Shown: one piece after another, positions 1-6,688 of the stretch
Position numbering within the stretch: the first letter of the stretch is position 1
Layout: every line of letters begins with the position of its first letter
Origin: an uncultured euryarchaeote
GTDB lineage: Archaea; Thermoplasmatota; Poseidoniia; Poseidoniales; Thalassarchaeaceae
Assembly: GCA_937876055.1 (NCBI GenBank)
Contig: CALEIW010000133.1
Coordinates: 1 to 17,148 of the forward strand
DNA length: 17,148 nucleotides
Direction: 5' to 3'
The notes under the pieces: generated by a model
Told to the model about the DNA's origin: nothing
Databases searched by the model: none
Seen by the model: the letters and a program-made list of their open reading frames with translations, nothing else
Made by a program: the position numbers and the translations under genes

Positions 1-40
1 AAGCCCCATTGGAGGGACACCCCCCTTGCAGGGTATGCAT
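1..40 (-). CDS. Possible 5' end of a gene running off the left edge
   Basis: An ATG at 40-38 on the minus strand opens a frame that stays open to the window edge, giving the peptide MHTLQGGCPSNGA. It lies 26 bases downstream of the stop of the preceding minus-strand gene, so it would be the next gene in that direction. There is no clear Shine-Dalgarno before it, only a purine-rich stretch. Thirteen codons are too few to identify a family, and an open frame of this length is easily chance. This is a tentative call based on spacing only. Confidence 0.25.
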   Translation of the reverse strand, partial: MHTLQGGCPSNGA

Positions 41-66
41 TCTTTCTTTGCTAAGTCTGACATTCA

Positions 67-522
67 TCAGCCCCACAAGTGACTGTCATCGGAGCCGCCA
101 TCGGCTTGCCTCTCCGCCTGTTCGTGAACATTTGATCGCCTTCGCATGTCCTCTTTTTCGAAGGTAAGCAATTCATCGTCCTCGATGTAGGGTTTTCTCA
201 GATGAGTTACAAGTCGTACTTCCACTATCACATCTCTTGCAATAGAGCGATATTGACCGAATTCGTCCAACATTTCTACAGCATTTCTAGATGTGGCTAG
301 TAACATACCTCGAACCCAGGGGTCATCATCTGCTCTTACTGCTCGTGCATCGATTAGTAATTCGATTAGATCGTCCTTCCTGAGGCCGCTACGTCGGTCG
401 ATTAGAGGGCCGAAGAATACATCCCCGCGACCATCCAAATCCTCTGCGCCATATTCTTCTGCAAATCGCTTTGCCCATGCAGGCAAATCTCCAATTCTCT
501 TACCGCGCCGTTCACCGGTCAT
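67..522 (-). CDS. Unrecognised 151-residue soluble protein
   Basis: I do not recognise this family. The protein is 151 residues, highly charged and has no membrane segment or signal peptide, so a cytoplasmic location is likely. The N-terminal part is basic, with a predicted-helical stretch (LPAWAKRFAEEYG, about residues 13-25). The middle (residues 45-110) looks like amphipathic helices rich in Arg, Asp and Leu. The C-terminal 30 residues are acidic/basic and low in hydrophobics, probably disordered. There are no cysteines and no obvious nucleotide-binding motif. The ATG at 522 has no Shine-Dalgarno; an AT-rich box on the same strand at 541-550 lies about 24-27 bases upstream, as expected for a leaderless archaeal transcript. 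It is divergent from the NOG1-type GTPase gene. Coding status is supported by length, ATG and a fitting position; function is unknown. Confidence 0.7.
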   Translation of the reverse strand: MTGERRGKRIGDLPAWAKRFAEEYGAEDLDGRGDVFFGPLIDRRSGLRKDDLIELLIDARAVRADDDPWVRGMLLATSRNAVEMLDEFGQYRSIARDVIVEVRLVTHLRKPYIEDDELLTFEKEDMRRRSNVHEQAERQADGGSDDSHLWG

Positions 523-540
523 AGTGTCGCGTGTGGTCCG

Positions 541-550
541 CCATAGAAAA
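541..550 (-). promoter_or_regulatory. Candidate TATA-like box for the gene at 67-522
   Basis: On the minus strand this reads TTTTCTATGG and is centred about 24 bases before the ATG at 522. That gene has no Shine-Dalgarno, so the position fits a leaderless transcript starting at or next to the ATG. Inferred from spacing and base composition only. Confidence 0.3.
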
Positions 551-559
551 GCACGCTGT

Positions 560-565
560 TTGAAG
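560..565 (+). promoter_or_regulatory. Candidate promoter box (TTGAAG) for the GTPase gene
   Basis: TTGAAG starts 42 bases before the GTG at 602. A transcript beginning about 25 bases downstream would carry a short leader just long enough to hold the Shine-Dalgarno at 590-594. The same arrangement is seen before aRF1. Inference from position. Confidence 0.3.
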
Positions 566-589
566 AAGTATGGACGCGGCCGCTAGACT

Positions 590-594
590 GGAGG
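590..594 (+). promoter_or_regulatory. Shine-Dalgarno GGAGG deciding the GTG start at 602
   Basis: GGAGG followed by a 7-base spacer before GTG at 602-604. It supports the GTG as the true start. Confidence 0.7.
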
Positions 595-601
595 AGAGGT
601 C

Positions 602-1732
602 GTGGCTTCTGTTGAATGGCGCAAGATTCCAACGGTTCTATATCCTCAGGAAGTTCTAGACAAGGCGTTTCGTCGTGCTGGAAAGCAATCTGACTTGGTT
701 GAGGATCCAGACAAGTACCACAGGGTCCGAAAACAGATGGCTAGAATGGTACAAGCAGCCAGTGATACAATCGCTGAAACTCTCCTAAAATGGGTTGATC
801 AGTGGCCTAGTCTCAACGCTCAGTCAGAATTTGACCAAGCCTTGGTTGATGCGGCTGTAGGTGCTGATGAATTTAGGCAAAATCTTGGCGCGATTCAGTG
901 GGCTGCAGAAAGAGTGCGAAAAATTGCAGGTGAATCTCAATCCAAGATGCTAAGATTCCGTAACATAGAGGCTTTCCATGAAGAAAGACGTCATGCATAC
1001 GGTAGAATGTCATCGATTATTGACCAAATTGGAGATAATATTCTCTGGTTAGGTGAGGCTCGGAACATTCTACGAGAATTACCTTCGATTGATGCTGCCG
1101 AGCCTTGTATCGTGGTCGCAGGAGCTCCAAATGTTGGCAAGTCTGCTCTAATAACAGAATTATCCAGTGGAGAGCCAGAAGTTGCCGCTTACCCCTTTAC
1201 AACTAAGCGTCTACACGTCGGTCATTTTGAGCATAGAAGAAGAATTTACCAGATGGTCGATACACCTGGACTTCTAGATAGGCCAATGACTGAGCGTAAT
1301 CAAATTGAGATGCAAGCGATTGCGGCTTTGGAAAATGTAGGGGACATTGTATTGTTCTTAATCGACCCATCTGAATCCAGTGGTATGAGTTTGCAAGATC
1401 AACAACATCTACTTGCAGAAGTTACAGAATTACTCGCCGAACGACCATTGCTCAAGGTGTTTTCAAAGTCGGATTTGCATGAGGTAAATGAAAACGAAGT
1501 ATTGCGAATTAGTTCAATAACAGGAGTTGGCATCGATGATTTACGTAGTCATCTTATTGAATTCATAGCCGCTGACGAAGTAACGGACCCACTTGCTTTG
1601 CCAGATACTTGGCATAGAGAAATAGAAGAAATCGAACCAGTGGGTTCACCCGAAGAAATTGAAGCAAGAAGGGAAGCGGCTATGAGGCATGCACCCAAAC
1701 CAAGACGTGGAAGAAAAAAGTCTTCTGATTGA
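602..1732 (+). CDS. NOG1/Obg-like GTPase (TRAFAC class)
   Basis: This is a 376-residue GTPase resembling archaeal homologues of Nog1, which act in large ribosomal subunit maturation in the cytoplasm (known for eukaryotic Nog1; inferred here). Residues 1-165 form a helical N-terminal domain typical of NOG1. The G domain follows: P-loop GAPNVGKS at 174-181, switch-I region YPFTTK at 197-202, G3 DTPG at 220-223, a G4-like SKSD at 288-291 in place of NKxD, and a G5-like region near SSITG at 304-308. The Arg/Lys-rich tail (about 355-374) could bind rRNA. The start is GTG, supported by GGAGG seven bases upstream. The gene is divergent from the 67-522 gene and convergent, two bases apart, with the small zinc-ribbon gene. 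The G4 serine is a mild departure from the consensus. Other Obg-like GTPases are possible, but the N-terminal helical domain favours NOG1. Confidence 0.85.
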   Translation: MASVEWRKIPTVLYPQEVLDKAFRRAGKQSDLVEDPDKYHRVRKQMARMVQAASDTIAETLLKWVDQWPSLNAQSEFDQALVDAAVGADEFRQNLGAIQWAAERVRKIAGESQSKMLRFRNIEAFHEERRHAYGRMSSIIDQIGDNILWLGEARNILRELPSIDAAEPCIVVAGAPNVGKSALITELSSGEPEVAAYPFTTKRLHVGHFEHRRRIYQMVDTPGLLDRPMTERNQIEMQAIAALENVGDIVLFLIDPSESSGMSLQDQQHLLAEVTELLAERPLLKVFSKSDLHEVNENEVLRISSITGVGIDDLRSHLIEFIAADEVTDPLALPDTWHREIEEIEPVGSPEEIEARREAAMRHAPKPRRGRKKSSD

Positions 1733-1734
1733 CT

Positions 1735-1899
1735 TCAATCTACTCTGAATTGAGCACCACAGGTTACGCAGTAAATGTTGTATCCTCCAAAGGATTGAGG
1801 AAGACCTTCTGCCCTAATTTCCGCCCCACAGGAGCGACACTTGGTTACTGCCACAAACGGTCGAGAGAATACTGGTTCTTCAATTAGCCGACGATGCAA
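1735..1899 (-). CDS. Small zinc-ribbon protein, TTG start
   Basis: This frame encodes 54 residues if it starts at the TTG at 1899. It has two CxxC knuckles, C21/C24 and C44/C47, 19 residues apart, the layout of a single zinc ribbon. A basic N-terminus (HRRL) precedes a segment EEPVFSRPF, and the protein ends QFRVD. There is no membrane segment. The frame is open upstream only to a TGA within the preceding membrane-protein gene and contains no in-frame ATG, so TTG is the best candidate start; no Shine-Dalgarno is visible. It lies 13 bases downstream of the stop of that gene and ends two bases from the stop of the convergent GTPase gene. The spaced cysteines and tight fit argue that it is real. 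The function is unknown; small archaeal zinc ribbons often bind nucleic acid or proteins. A one-base error joining it to an ATG in another frame cannot be excluded. Confidence 0.65.
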   Translation of the reverse strand: MHRRLIEEPVFSRPFVAVTKCRSCGAEIRAEGLPQSFGGYNIYCVTCGAQFRVD

Positions 1900-1912
1900 G
1901 TAGTCATTAGAG

Positions 1913-2497
1913 TCATGATTTGACGTATTTCTTCCAAAATAGTTCGATTGGATAAATCATTTCTACGGCCCCTACCATTAGCAGAATCCCAATTATACCG
2001 AGGAGAATCTCTCCAACCTGAGAAATATGGAATGTTGATGTAATTGTTACTAATTGATTGTCAAGACTAGCCCCATCTCGTCCTCCACTTGTAAATCGAT
2101 AGTCACCTGGTTTTAGGGAGAAAGTGAACTCATCTGAGTCCTCCGGGCCTCCAGCGACAAATTCGAAATCCTCCGCTTCACAGCTAGTCAATCCATTGGA
2201 ATCGGGGGGGCAGTTTTCAGCGTATTTTGCATCGACAACCCCTATCCAAGCCTTTTCAGGCTCATCCCACGCGATATTTACTTCTACATCGATCAAACTG
2301 AAACCCCAAGGTACATGGAAATCAGACCCAGTCATACCAACTGGACAACCACCCGCGTCATCGTCCAAACATGGGACTGTAGTAGCCTGTACGCGAGTGG
2401 AATCAATTTCTATCCCAACTAAACTAGCAGTTAGCAATACTAGGCATACAAATCCAACAAATCCTGGTAGAACACCTAGAACTCGCACCATTCGCAT
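1913..2497 (-). CDS. Unrecognised membrane protein with two helices and an external domain
   Basis: A 194-residue protein I cannot assign to a family. Residues 7-29 are a hydrophobic helix preceded by two arginines, and residues 160-184 form a second helix followed by the basic tail FWKKYVKS. By the positive-inside rule both ends face the cytoplasm, and the roughly 130-residue loop between them lies outside. That loop is acidic and carries four cysteines (43, 51, 96, 106) in two close pairs, suggesting disulfides or a metal site, and its C-terminal half looks beta-rich. The chosen ATG is at 2497; an alternative ATG two codons later is possible. There is only a weak purine-rich stretch upstream. 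It sits between the DUF2116-like gene and the small zinc-ribbon gene on the same strand, probably one transcript with pyrH. Confidence 0.75.
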   Translation of the reverse strand: MRMVRVLGVLPGFVGFVCLVLLTASLVGIEIDSTRVQATTVPCLDDDAGGCPVGMTGSDFHVPWGFSLIDVEVNIAWDEPEKAWIGVVDAKYAENCPPDSNGLTSCEAEDFEFVAGGPEDSDEFTFSLKPGDYRFTSGGRDGASLDNQLVTITSTFHISQVGEILLGIIGILLMVGAVEMIYPIELFWKKYVKS

Positions 2498-2544
2498 ATC
2501 ATCCGCTCTTTGTTGATTGGTGTTGAACCTAACGATACTTCGGG

Positions 2545-2844
2545 TTAAATTGCCGTCATAATTGCTAGTAGAATTGCAATTGCAGGGAATAAGTACAACA
2601 TCAAAGTTAGACGTTTACGAGATGATTCTCTTTTCTCGTATGTTGATTCACATTCTGCATCATTACACACCGGCGGTTCTGCCTTAAGTGGAATTGGTGC
2701 CCAACAGACCGAGCAGTGCCTGTGAGCAGAAGCTCCAGAAGCACTCGTTGTTCGCTTGCTTCTTCCCCTCTCACGCGCAGCTGTTTCCCTTGCTTGTGAC
2801 GCAGTTTGAGTGGCGGCTCTAGCGATTCTTTCCTTCCTACCCAT
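2545..2844 (-). CDS. DUF2116-like zinc-ribbon protein with C-terminal membrane helix
   Basis: A 99-residue protein. The first 40 residues are rich in Arg, Ala, Thr and Ser and probably disordered or helical. A zinc-binding unit follows: C44/C47, then C60 and C65 (HCSVCWAPI then VCNDAEC). A basic stretch and a hydrophobic helix (about 79-98) end the chain, so it would be tail-anchored with the zinc ribbon in the cytoplasm. This order, including the glutamate/tyrosine stretch ESTYEKRE after the last cysteine, matches the archaeal DUF2116 zinc-ribbon family as I remember it; the function of that family is unknown. I place the start at the ATG at 2844: a GAGGAG sequence lies 8 bases before it, and it is five bases past the pyrH stop. 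A GTG at 2853 overlapping the pyrH stop is possible but would leave the Shine-Dalgarno unused. Confidence 0.8.
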   Translation of the reverse strand: MGRKERIARAATQTASQARETAARERGRSKRTTSASGASAHRHCSVCWAPIPLKAEPPVCNDAECESTYEKRESSRKRLTLMLYLFPAIAILLAIMTAI

Positions 2845-2849
2845 TGGAA

Positions 2850-3563
2850 TCACTCCTCTTCTTCGCTTTCTACAATCGTTCCGTGGAATGATTCTCCTTC
2901 TATTGCAGATTTAATTCTAGAGTGATCCCTACCATCCAATATGCAGAGGGTCAAATTTGCTTTAGTGGCGTCTGCAACCCCCATTGGATCAACAACTCCA
3001 GAAGGTCCAGCTTTGGTGTGCTCTGCAGGCCCTACAATTTCTTGCAATTCTTCATGGGTCAGTGAATCGTGTCCGTTAGTATTTGGATTATCACGAGGGT
3101 CAGAGTCGTAGACTCTGTCGACATTAGTACCGATAATACAGCGTTCAGCACCGCTAGCAATTGCTAGCCGAATTGCAACTGCATCAGTAGTATGGCCGGG
3201 TTTAGTACCCCCCATTACTACTACTGGTCTTTCATCGAATAACATCGTAGCCTCGTTTATTGAACGCGGGATCGCCCCCGATACCGTGACTCCAGCATCT
3301 GCTAGAGATTCTCTAACTATGGTAGCATTTAGCCGAGTTGCAGCAATACCGATTCGGTCTAGTCTATCCTCGTTGTCGATAATGGGTCTTGCAAGTGTAA
3401 TTCCTTCTCTAGCAGGGGCTCCTCCACCAACGACAATTCCAATTCTATCGTCGACCAAAACCCTGTCTCGGATGATGGAAACTAACTCTTCCAACCAAGC
3501 ATGCCGCTCTTCGACTTCGGGCCTCAGGAGGCTCCCTCCAAGTGCGAGTACGATGGTCGCCAT
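2850..3563 (-). CDS. pyrH: Archaeal-type UMP kinase
   Basis: UMP kinase phosphorylates UMP to UDP with ATP in the cytoplasm, a step of pyrimidine nucleotide synthesis. The protein is 237 residues from the ATG at 3563, close to the usual 225-240. It is an amino-acid-kinase fold: the N-terminal beta strand and glycine loop ALGGSLL, the second glycine-rich loop VVGGGAPARE, LDRIGIAATRLNA in the middle, the MGGTKPGHTTDAVA substrate/ATP region, the nucleotide loop GTNVDRVYDSDP, and the closing HGTIV. This set fits archaeal PyrH better than acetylglutamate or isopentenyl phosphate kinase. The frame extends 10 codons further to a TTG at 3593, but the ATG places the glycine loop close to the N-terminus as in the family. 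There is no Shine-Dalgarno; a TTGAAA box lies about 27 bases upstream. It leads a minus-strand cluster with the DUF2116-like protein and is divergent from aRF1. Confidence 0.88.
   Translation of the reverse strand: MATIVLALGGSLLRPEVEERHAWLEELVSIIRDRVLVDDRIGIVVGGGAPAREGITLARPIIDNEDRLDRIGIAATRLNATIVRESLADAGVTVSGAIPRSINEATMLFDERPVVVMGGTKPGHTTDAVAIRLAIASGAERCIIGTNVDRVYDSDPRDNPNTNGHDSLTHEELQEIVGPAEHTKAGPSGVVDPMGVADATKANLTLCILDGRDHSRIKSAIEGESFHGTIVESEEEE
2853..2858 (-). promoter_or_regulatory. Shine-Dalgarno GAGGAG deciding the start at 2844
   Basis: GAGGAG on the minus strand, inside the last codons of pyrH, with an 8-base spacer to the ATG at 2844. It favours that ATG over the upstream GTG at 2853. 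Confidence 0.6.
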
Positions 3564-3587
3564 CGTGCTTTCGGGTATGAGTGCCCC

Positions 3588-3593
3588 TTTCAA
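3588..3593 (-). promoter_or_regulatory. Candidate promoter box (TTGAAA) for pyrH
   Basis: TTGAAA on the minus strand, centred about 27 bases before the ATG at 3563. There is no Shine-Dalgarno between them, so a leaderless transcript is likely. Inference from position. Confidence 0.35.
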
Positions 3594-3620
3594 TGCCTTC
3601 GCTGGATACGCGCGAGAGGG

Positions 3621-3626
3621 TTGAAA
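3621..3626 (+). promoter_or_regulatory. Candidate promoter box (TTGAAA) for aRF1
   Basis: TTGAAA begins 43 bases before the ATG at 3664, with a GAGG at 3653-3656 seven bases before that ATG. This implies a short leader of roughly 14 bases. The box lies 28 bases from the oppositely oriented pyrH box, forming a compact divergent promoter region. Confidence 0.35.
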
Positions 3627-3663
3627 TGCCCCTCACTGCGGCCTTCCGCCAAGAGGCTTAGCC

Positions 3664-4911
3664 ATGGCAGATGACTTGGAGATGCAGCAGCGCAGACTGC
3701 GAACCAAGAAGACGCTAGAAGAGCTACAGAAGATGAGAGGTATGGGCACGGAATTGGTTACGGTAATCATTCCTCCTGACCGTCTAATCAGTGACGTTCG
3801 TGGACAACTTGGCCAAGAAGGCGCCCAGGCCGCAAATATCAAGTCAAAATTAACTAGAAAACATGTTGGAGATGCTATTGAATCGGCCATTTCAGTATTG
3901 AATCGATACAAGAATGCAGGAGAGTACGGAATCGCTATTTTCGTTGGTCATGTTATTGTTGGAAATAACAAAACACGATTGGTAACTGTAGTAATTGACG
4001 ACCCGCCAGAAATATTCACTTCTTTCCGTTATCGTTGCGATTCGACTTTTGAATTAACCCAATTAGAAGATATGCTCATCGATAGGACCTCTTACGGTCT
4101 CTTTGTAGTCGATAGAGGAGAGGCCGCCTATGGAATTGCAAGTGGAAAAAGAATCCACTGTCAAGAGGAATTGCAATCTAACATAATGGGGAAACACCGC
4201 CAAGGAGGTCAATCAGCCCAGCGGTTTGAGCGGCTAATTGAGGAAGCTGCTCATAAGTTCTTCAAGCGGGCAACAGAACACGCCTGTAACTATTGGCTTC
4301 CGAATTTAACCGATATTAAAGGAATCATAATCGGAGGGCCTGGGCAGACTAAGGATTTCGTAGTCAAGAACGACTACTTCCATCACGAAGTAAAGAAGTT
4401 GATTCGCGAACCATTCTTTGACGTGGGTTATTCCAACGAAAGTGGCTTGCGGGAATTAGTTCAGCGTGCTGGCAATATGATGGATCAGATCGAATTGGAT
4501 GCTGAACGTGAGTTAGTGGATAATTTCCTTCGAGAAGTCATGCAGGCACATCCCAAAGCAACTTACGGTGAGATGATGATTCGGTCAGCATTAGATCAAG
4601 GTGCAGTCGACACTCTATTATTGTCTGAAGGTCTAAGGAAGAGACGTGTTGGTTGGTATTGTAAGCCATGTTCACATGAATGGGAGGCTACTCAAAATAG
4701 TCGCTCAGAAATACCAGATTGCCCAAAGTGCGGCTCGGAAGACGTACGCGAAGATCCAGATAGAACTAGAGATATAATCGACGAATTGACGGAATTAGCC
4801 GGACATACCTCTGCTAAGGTTAGCCTGATTTCTATGGATTCAGAGGAAGGCGCAACCCTACAAACCTCATTTGGAGGAATAGCAGCATTGTTGAGGTACT
4901 CCCTTACTTGA
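3664..4911 (+). CDS. prf1: Peptide chain release factor aRF1
   Basis: aRF1 recognises all three stop codons in the ribosomal A site and triggers peptide release. The protein is 415 residues, the normal family length. Domain 1 carries NIKS (58-61) and the YxCxxxF motif (Y123, C125, F129), which together read the stop codon. Domain 2 carries GGQ (181-183) in the context GKHRQGGQSAQRF, the catalytic loop at the peptidyl transferase centre. Domain 3 has a zinc ribbon with C333/C336 and C353/C356. The usual TAS before NIKS reads QAA here, a minor change. The ATG at 3664 has GAGG seven bases upstream. The argS gene follows after nine bases with its Shine-Dalgarno overlapping the aRF1 stop, so the two are probably co-transcribed. 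Confidence 0.96.
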   Translation: MADDLEMQQRRLRTKKTLEELQKMRGMGTELVTVIIPPDRLISDVRGQLGQEGAQAANIKSKLTRKHVGDAIESAISVLNRYKNAGEYGIAIFVGHVIVGNNKTRLVTVVIDDPPEIFTSFRYRCDSTFELTQLEDMLIDRTSYGLFVVDRGEAAYGIASGKRIHCQEELQSNIMGKHRQGGQSAQRFERLIEEAAHKFFKRATEHACNYWLPNLTDIKGIIIGGPGQTKDFVVKNDYFHHEVKKLIREPFFDVGYSNESGLRELVQRAGNMMDQIELDAERELVDNFLREVMQAHPKATYGEMMIRSALDQGAVDTLLLSEGLRKRRVGWYCKPCSHEWEATQNSRSEIPDCPKCGSEDVREDPDRTRDIIDELTELAGHTSAKVSLISMDSEEGATLQTSFGGIAALLRYSLT

Positions 4912-4913
4912 GG
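4910..4913 (+). promoter_or_regulatory. Shine-Dalgarno GAGG of argS overlapping the aRF1 stop
   Basis: GAGG shares two bases with the TGA stop of aRF1 (4909-4911) and lies 7 bases before the argS ATG. A terminating ribosome would sit on the start site of the next gene, which suggests coupled translation. The same TGAGG arrangement occurs at 12934-12938. Confidence 0.5.
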
Positions 4914-4920
4914 TTAGAAT

Positions 4921-6648
4921 ATGCGAGATTTGGTAGACGCAATCCGTCCACTTCTTGGTTCGGTGATGTCAGAAATTGGCGTCCAGGAGTCTGATTGGAA
5001 TAATCTTCTTGCAGGTTCTACAGATTCAACATTCGCTGATGTCGCATTGCCTTGTCACTCACTTTCCAAAGTGCTGAGGAAGGCTCCGAACACAATCGCA
5101 GACGAAATTTTAGAAAATCTAGGTTCCACAACTGAAGGGATTTGCCAAGTTAGTTCGATAAACGGCTTCCTTAATTTTTCAGCAGACCCCAATTGGTTGT
5201 GTGAGATATTACAAGAATCACTAATCGATGATAGATTGAGAGTTTTAACTGAGGAGCCTAGAGTCATTGTCATCGATTATTCTTCACCAAATGTAGCGAA
5301 GCATATGCATGTTGGTCACCTTCGCTCAACGGTGATTGGTGATGCTCTAAATCGAATGCTAAGCCACAAGGGGCACAGAGTTGTACCCGAGAATCACATT
5401 GGAGATTGGGGTACTCCTTTCGGAATGCTCATCGAACACCTAATCGATTTGGGTCTTGATTCAGAGGCGCAGCATATCGATTTGAGTACGTTTTATTCTG
5501 ATGCTAGGGCGAAATTTGACGCTGATTCAGACTTCGCCTCACGCTCACGAGCAAGGGTAGTTAGAATGCAGTCTAGCGAACCTGAAACCATCGAGTTATG
5601 GCAGATGCTTGTGGACCGCTCATTAATTCACTTTAACGAAGTTTACCAAAGAATGGGGATTTTGCTTAGCAATAATGATCTTGCAGGCGAATCGAAATAT
5701 GAATCAGCATTACCTAGGGTTGTCGAAAAACTTGCGGAAGTGGGGTTGCTAGAGGAAAGCGATGGTGCGAAAGTGGTCTATCTAGATGGTTGGAAAAATC
5801 GCGAAGGAGAGCCACTCCCATTAATCATCCAAAAAGCAGACGGTGGCTACAATTATGCCACTAGTGATTTAGCCTGTATTTTAGATAGAATCGAAAATGT
5901 AGGTAGTCGTGATTTCCTATATGTTGTAGGTGCTGAACAGGCACAACATTTTGCTATGGTCTTTGAGGTTGCAAGAAATGCTGGATTCATGGATGAAGGG
6001 GTAAATGCAATCCATGTTCCGTTTGGTTTGGTAATGGGTACGGATGGCAAGAAGTTGGCCAGTAGAACAGGGGGAGCAGTCCATCTGAATGATCTATTGA
6101 TTGAAGCGGTGGAGAGAGCGGATGCGATCGTTGCTGAGAAAAGCCCCAACCTATCTAAGGATGAAAGAGCAGAGGTATCAAAGATGCTGGGAATCGGGGC
6201 AATAAAATATGCAGATCTTTCCACCGACCGAAATAACAATTACACATTTGAATGGGAAAAAATGCTTTCCTTCGATGGAAACACCGCTCCATATCTTCAA
6301 TATGCACATGCAAGAATTTGTAGCATATTTTCGAAGGATGAAATCGATAGAGATTTAATTCGTGATTCGGAAATTATCTTGACTCATGAAAGAGAGATAG
6401 CACTGGCTCGGGCATTGATTAGATTCCCTGAATCTCTAGATTCAGCGTGTTCAAGTCACTCTCCTCATAAGTTAGCAACTCAATTACACAATATCGCTCA
6501 AGCTTTCGGTTCATTCTATGAAGTTTGTACTGTTCTAAATGCAGAAAATAGTACAAAATTAAGCAGATTGGCCCTTTGTGACTTGACTGCAAGAACCTTG
6601 CAAACAGGTCTCGATTTACTTGGAATTGACTCGCCGCATAGAATGTAG
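4921..6648 (+). CDS. argS: Arginyl-tRNA synthetase
   Basis: A class Ia synthetase that charges tRNA-Arg with arginine; 575 residues, a normal length. The N-terminal ~110 residues correspond to the ArgRS-specific Add-1 domain that contacts the tRNA D-loop. The Rossmann domain opens with SSPNVAKHMHVGHLRS, containing the HIGH-type signature HVGH at 130-133. As in most ArgRS, canonical KMSKS is missing: the equivalent segment is DGKKLASR (375-382), and K127 just before HVGH is the residue that compensates in the family. ENHIGDWGTPFGML (158-171) and the Tyr-containing YATSDLA (312-318) are further ArgRS signatures. The C-terminal helical DALR anticodon-binding domain runs from about 450 and ends in the typical LGIDSPHRM. 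The gene starts nine bases after aRF1 with a Shine-Dalgarno overlapping that gene's stop. Confidence 0.96.
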   Translation: MRDLVDAIRPLLGSVMSEIGVQESDWNNLLAGSTDSTFADVALPCHSLSKVLRKAPNTIADEILENLGSTTEGICQVSSINGFLNFSADPNWLCEILQESLIDDRLRVLTEEPRVIVIDYSSPNVAKHMHVGHLRSTVIGDALNRMLSHKGHRVVPENHIGDWGTPFGMLIEHLIDLGLDSEAQHIDLSTFYSDARAKFDADSDFASRSRARVVRMQSSEPETIELWQMLVDRSLIHFNEVYQRMGILLSNNDLAGESKYESALPRVVEKLAEVGLLEESDGAKVVYLDGWKNREGEPLPLIIQKADGGYNYATSDLACILDRIENVGSRDFLYVVGAEQAQHFAMVFEVARNAGFMDEGVNAIHVPFGLVMGTDGKKLASRTGGAVHLNDLLIEAVERADAIVAEKSPNLSKDERAEVSKMLGIGAIKYADLSTDRNNNYTFEWEKMLSFDGNTAPYLQYAHARICSIFSKDEIDRDLIRDSEIILTHEREIALARALIRFPESLDSACSSHSPHKLATQLHNIAQAFGSFYEVCTVLNAENSTKLSRLALCDLTARTLQTGLDLLGIDSPHRM

Positions 6649-6660
6649 AGCCCCGCGACC

Positions 6661-6668
6661 TTGAAAAT
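6661..6668 (+). promoter_or_regulatory. Candidate promoter box (TTGAAAAT) for the peroxiredoxin gene
   Basis: TTGAAAAT lies in the 40-base gap after argS and is centred about 25 bases before the ATG at 6689. That ATG has no Shine-Dalgarno, so the arrangement fits a separate leaderless promoter for the peroxiredoxin. Confidence 0.35.
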
Positions 6669-6688
6669 CGATATTGCCTCCCCGCCTC

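Noticed and set aside
2850..3563. Isopentenyl phosphate kinase or acetylglutamate kinase for the amino-acid-kinase-fold gene
   Set aside because: The MGGTKPGHTTDAVA and TNVDRVYDSDP segments and the HGTIV end fit archaeal UMP kinase, and the catalytic histidine context of isopentenyl phosphate kinase is not seen.
6046..6069. Missing KMSKS motif in ArgRS
   Set aside because: Most arginyl-tRNA synthetases lack canonical KMSKS and use a lysine just before the HIGH motif instead, which is present here (K127). Not a defect.
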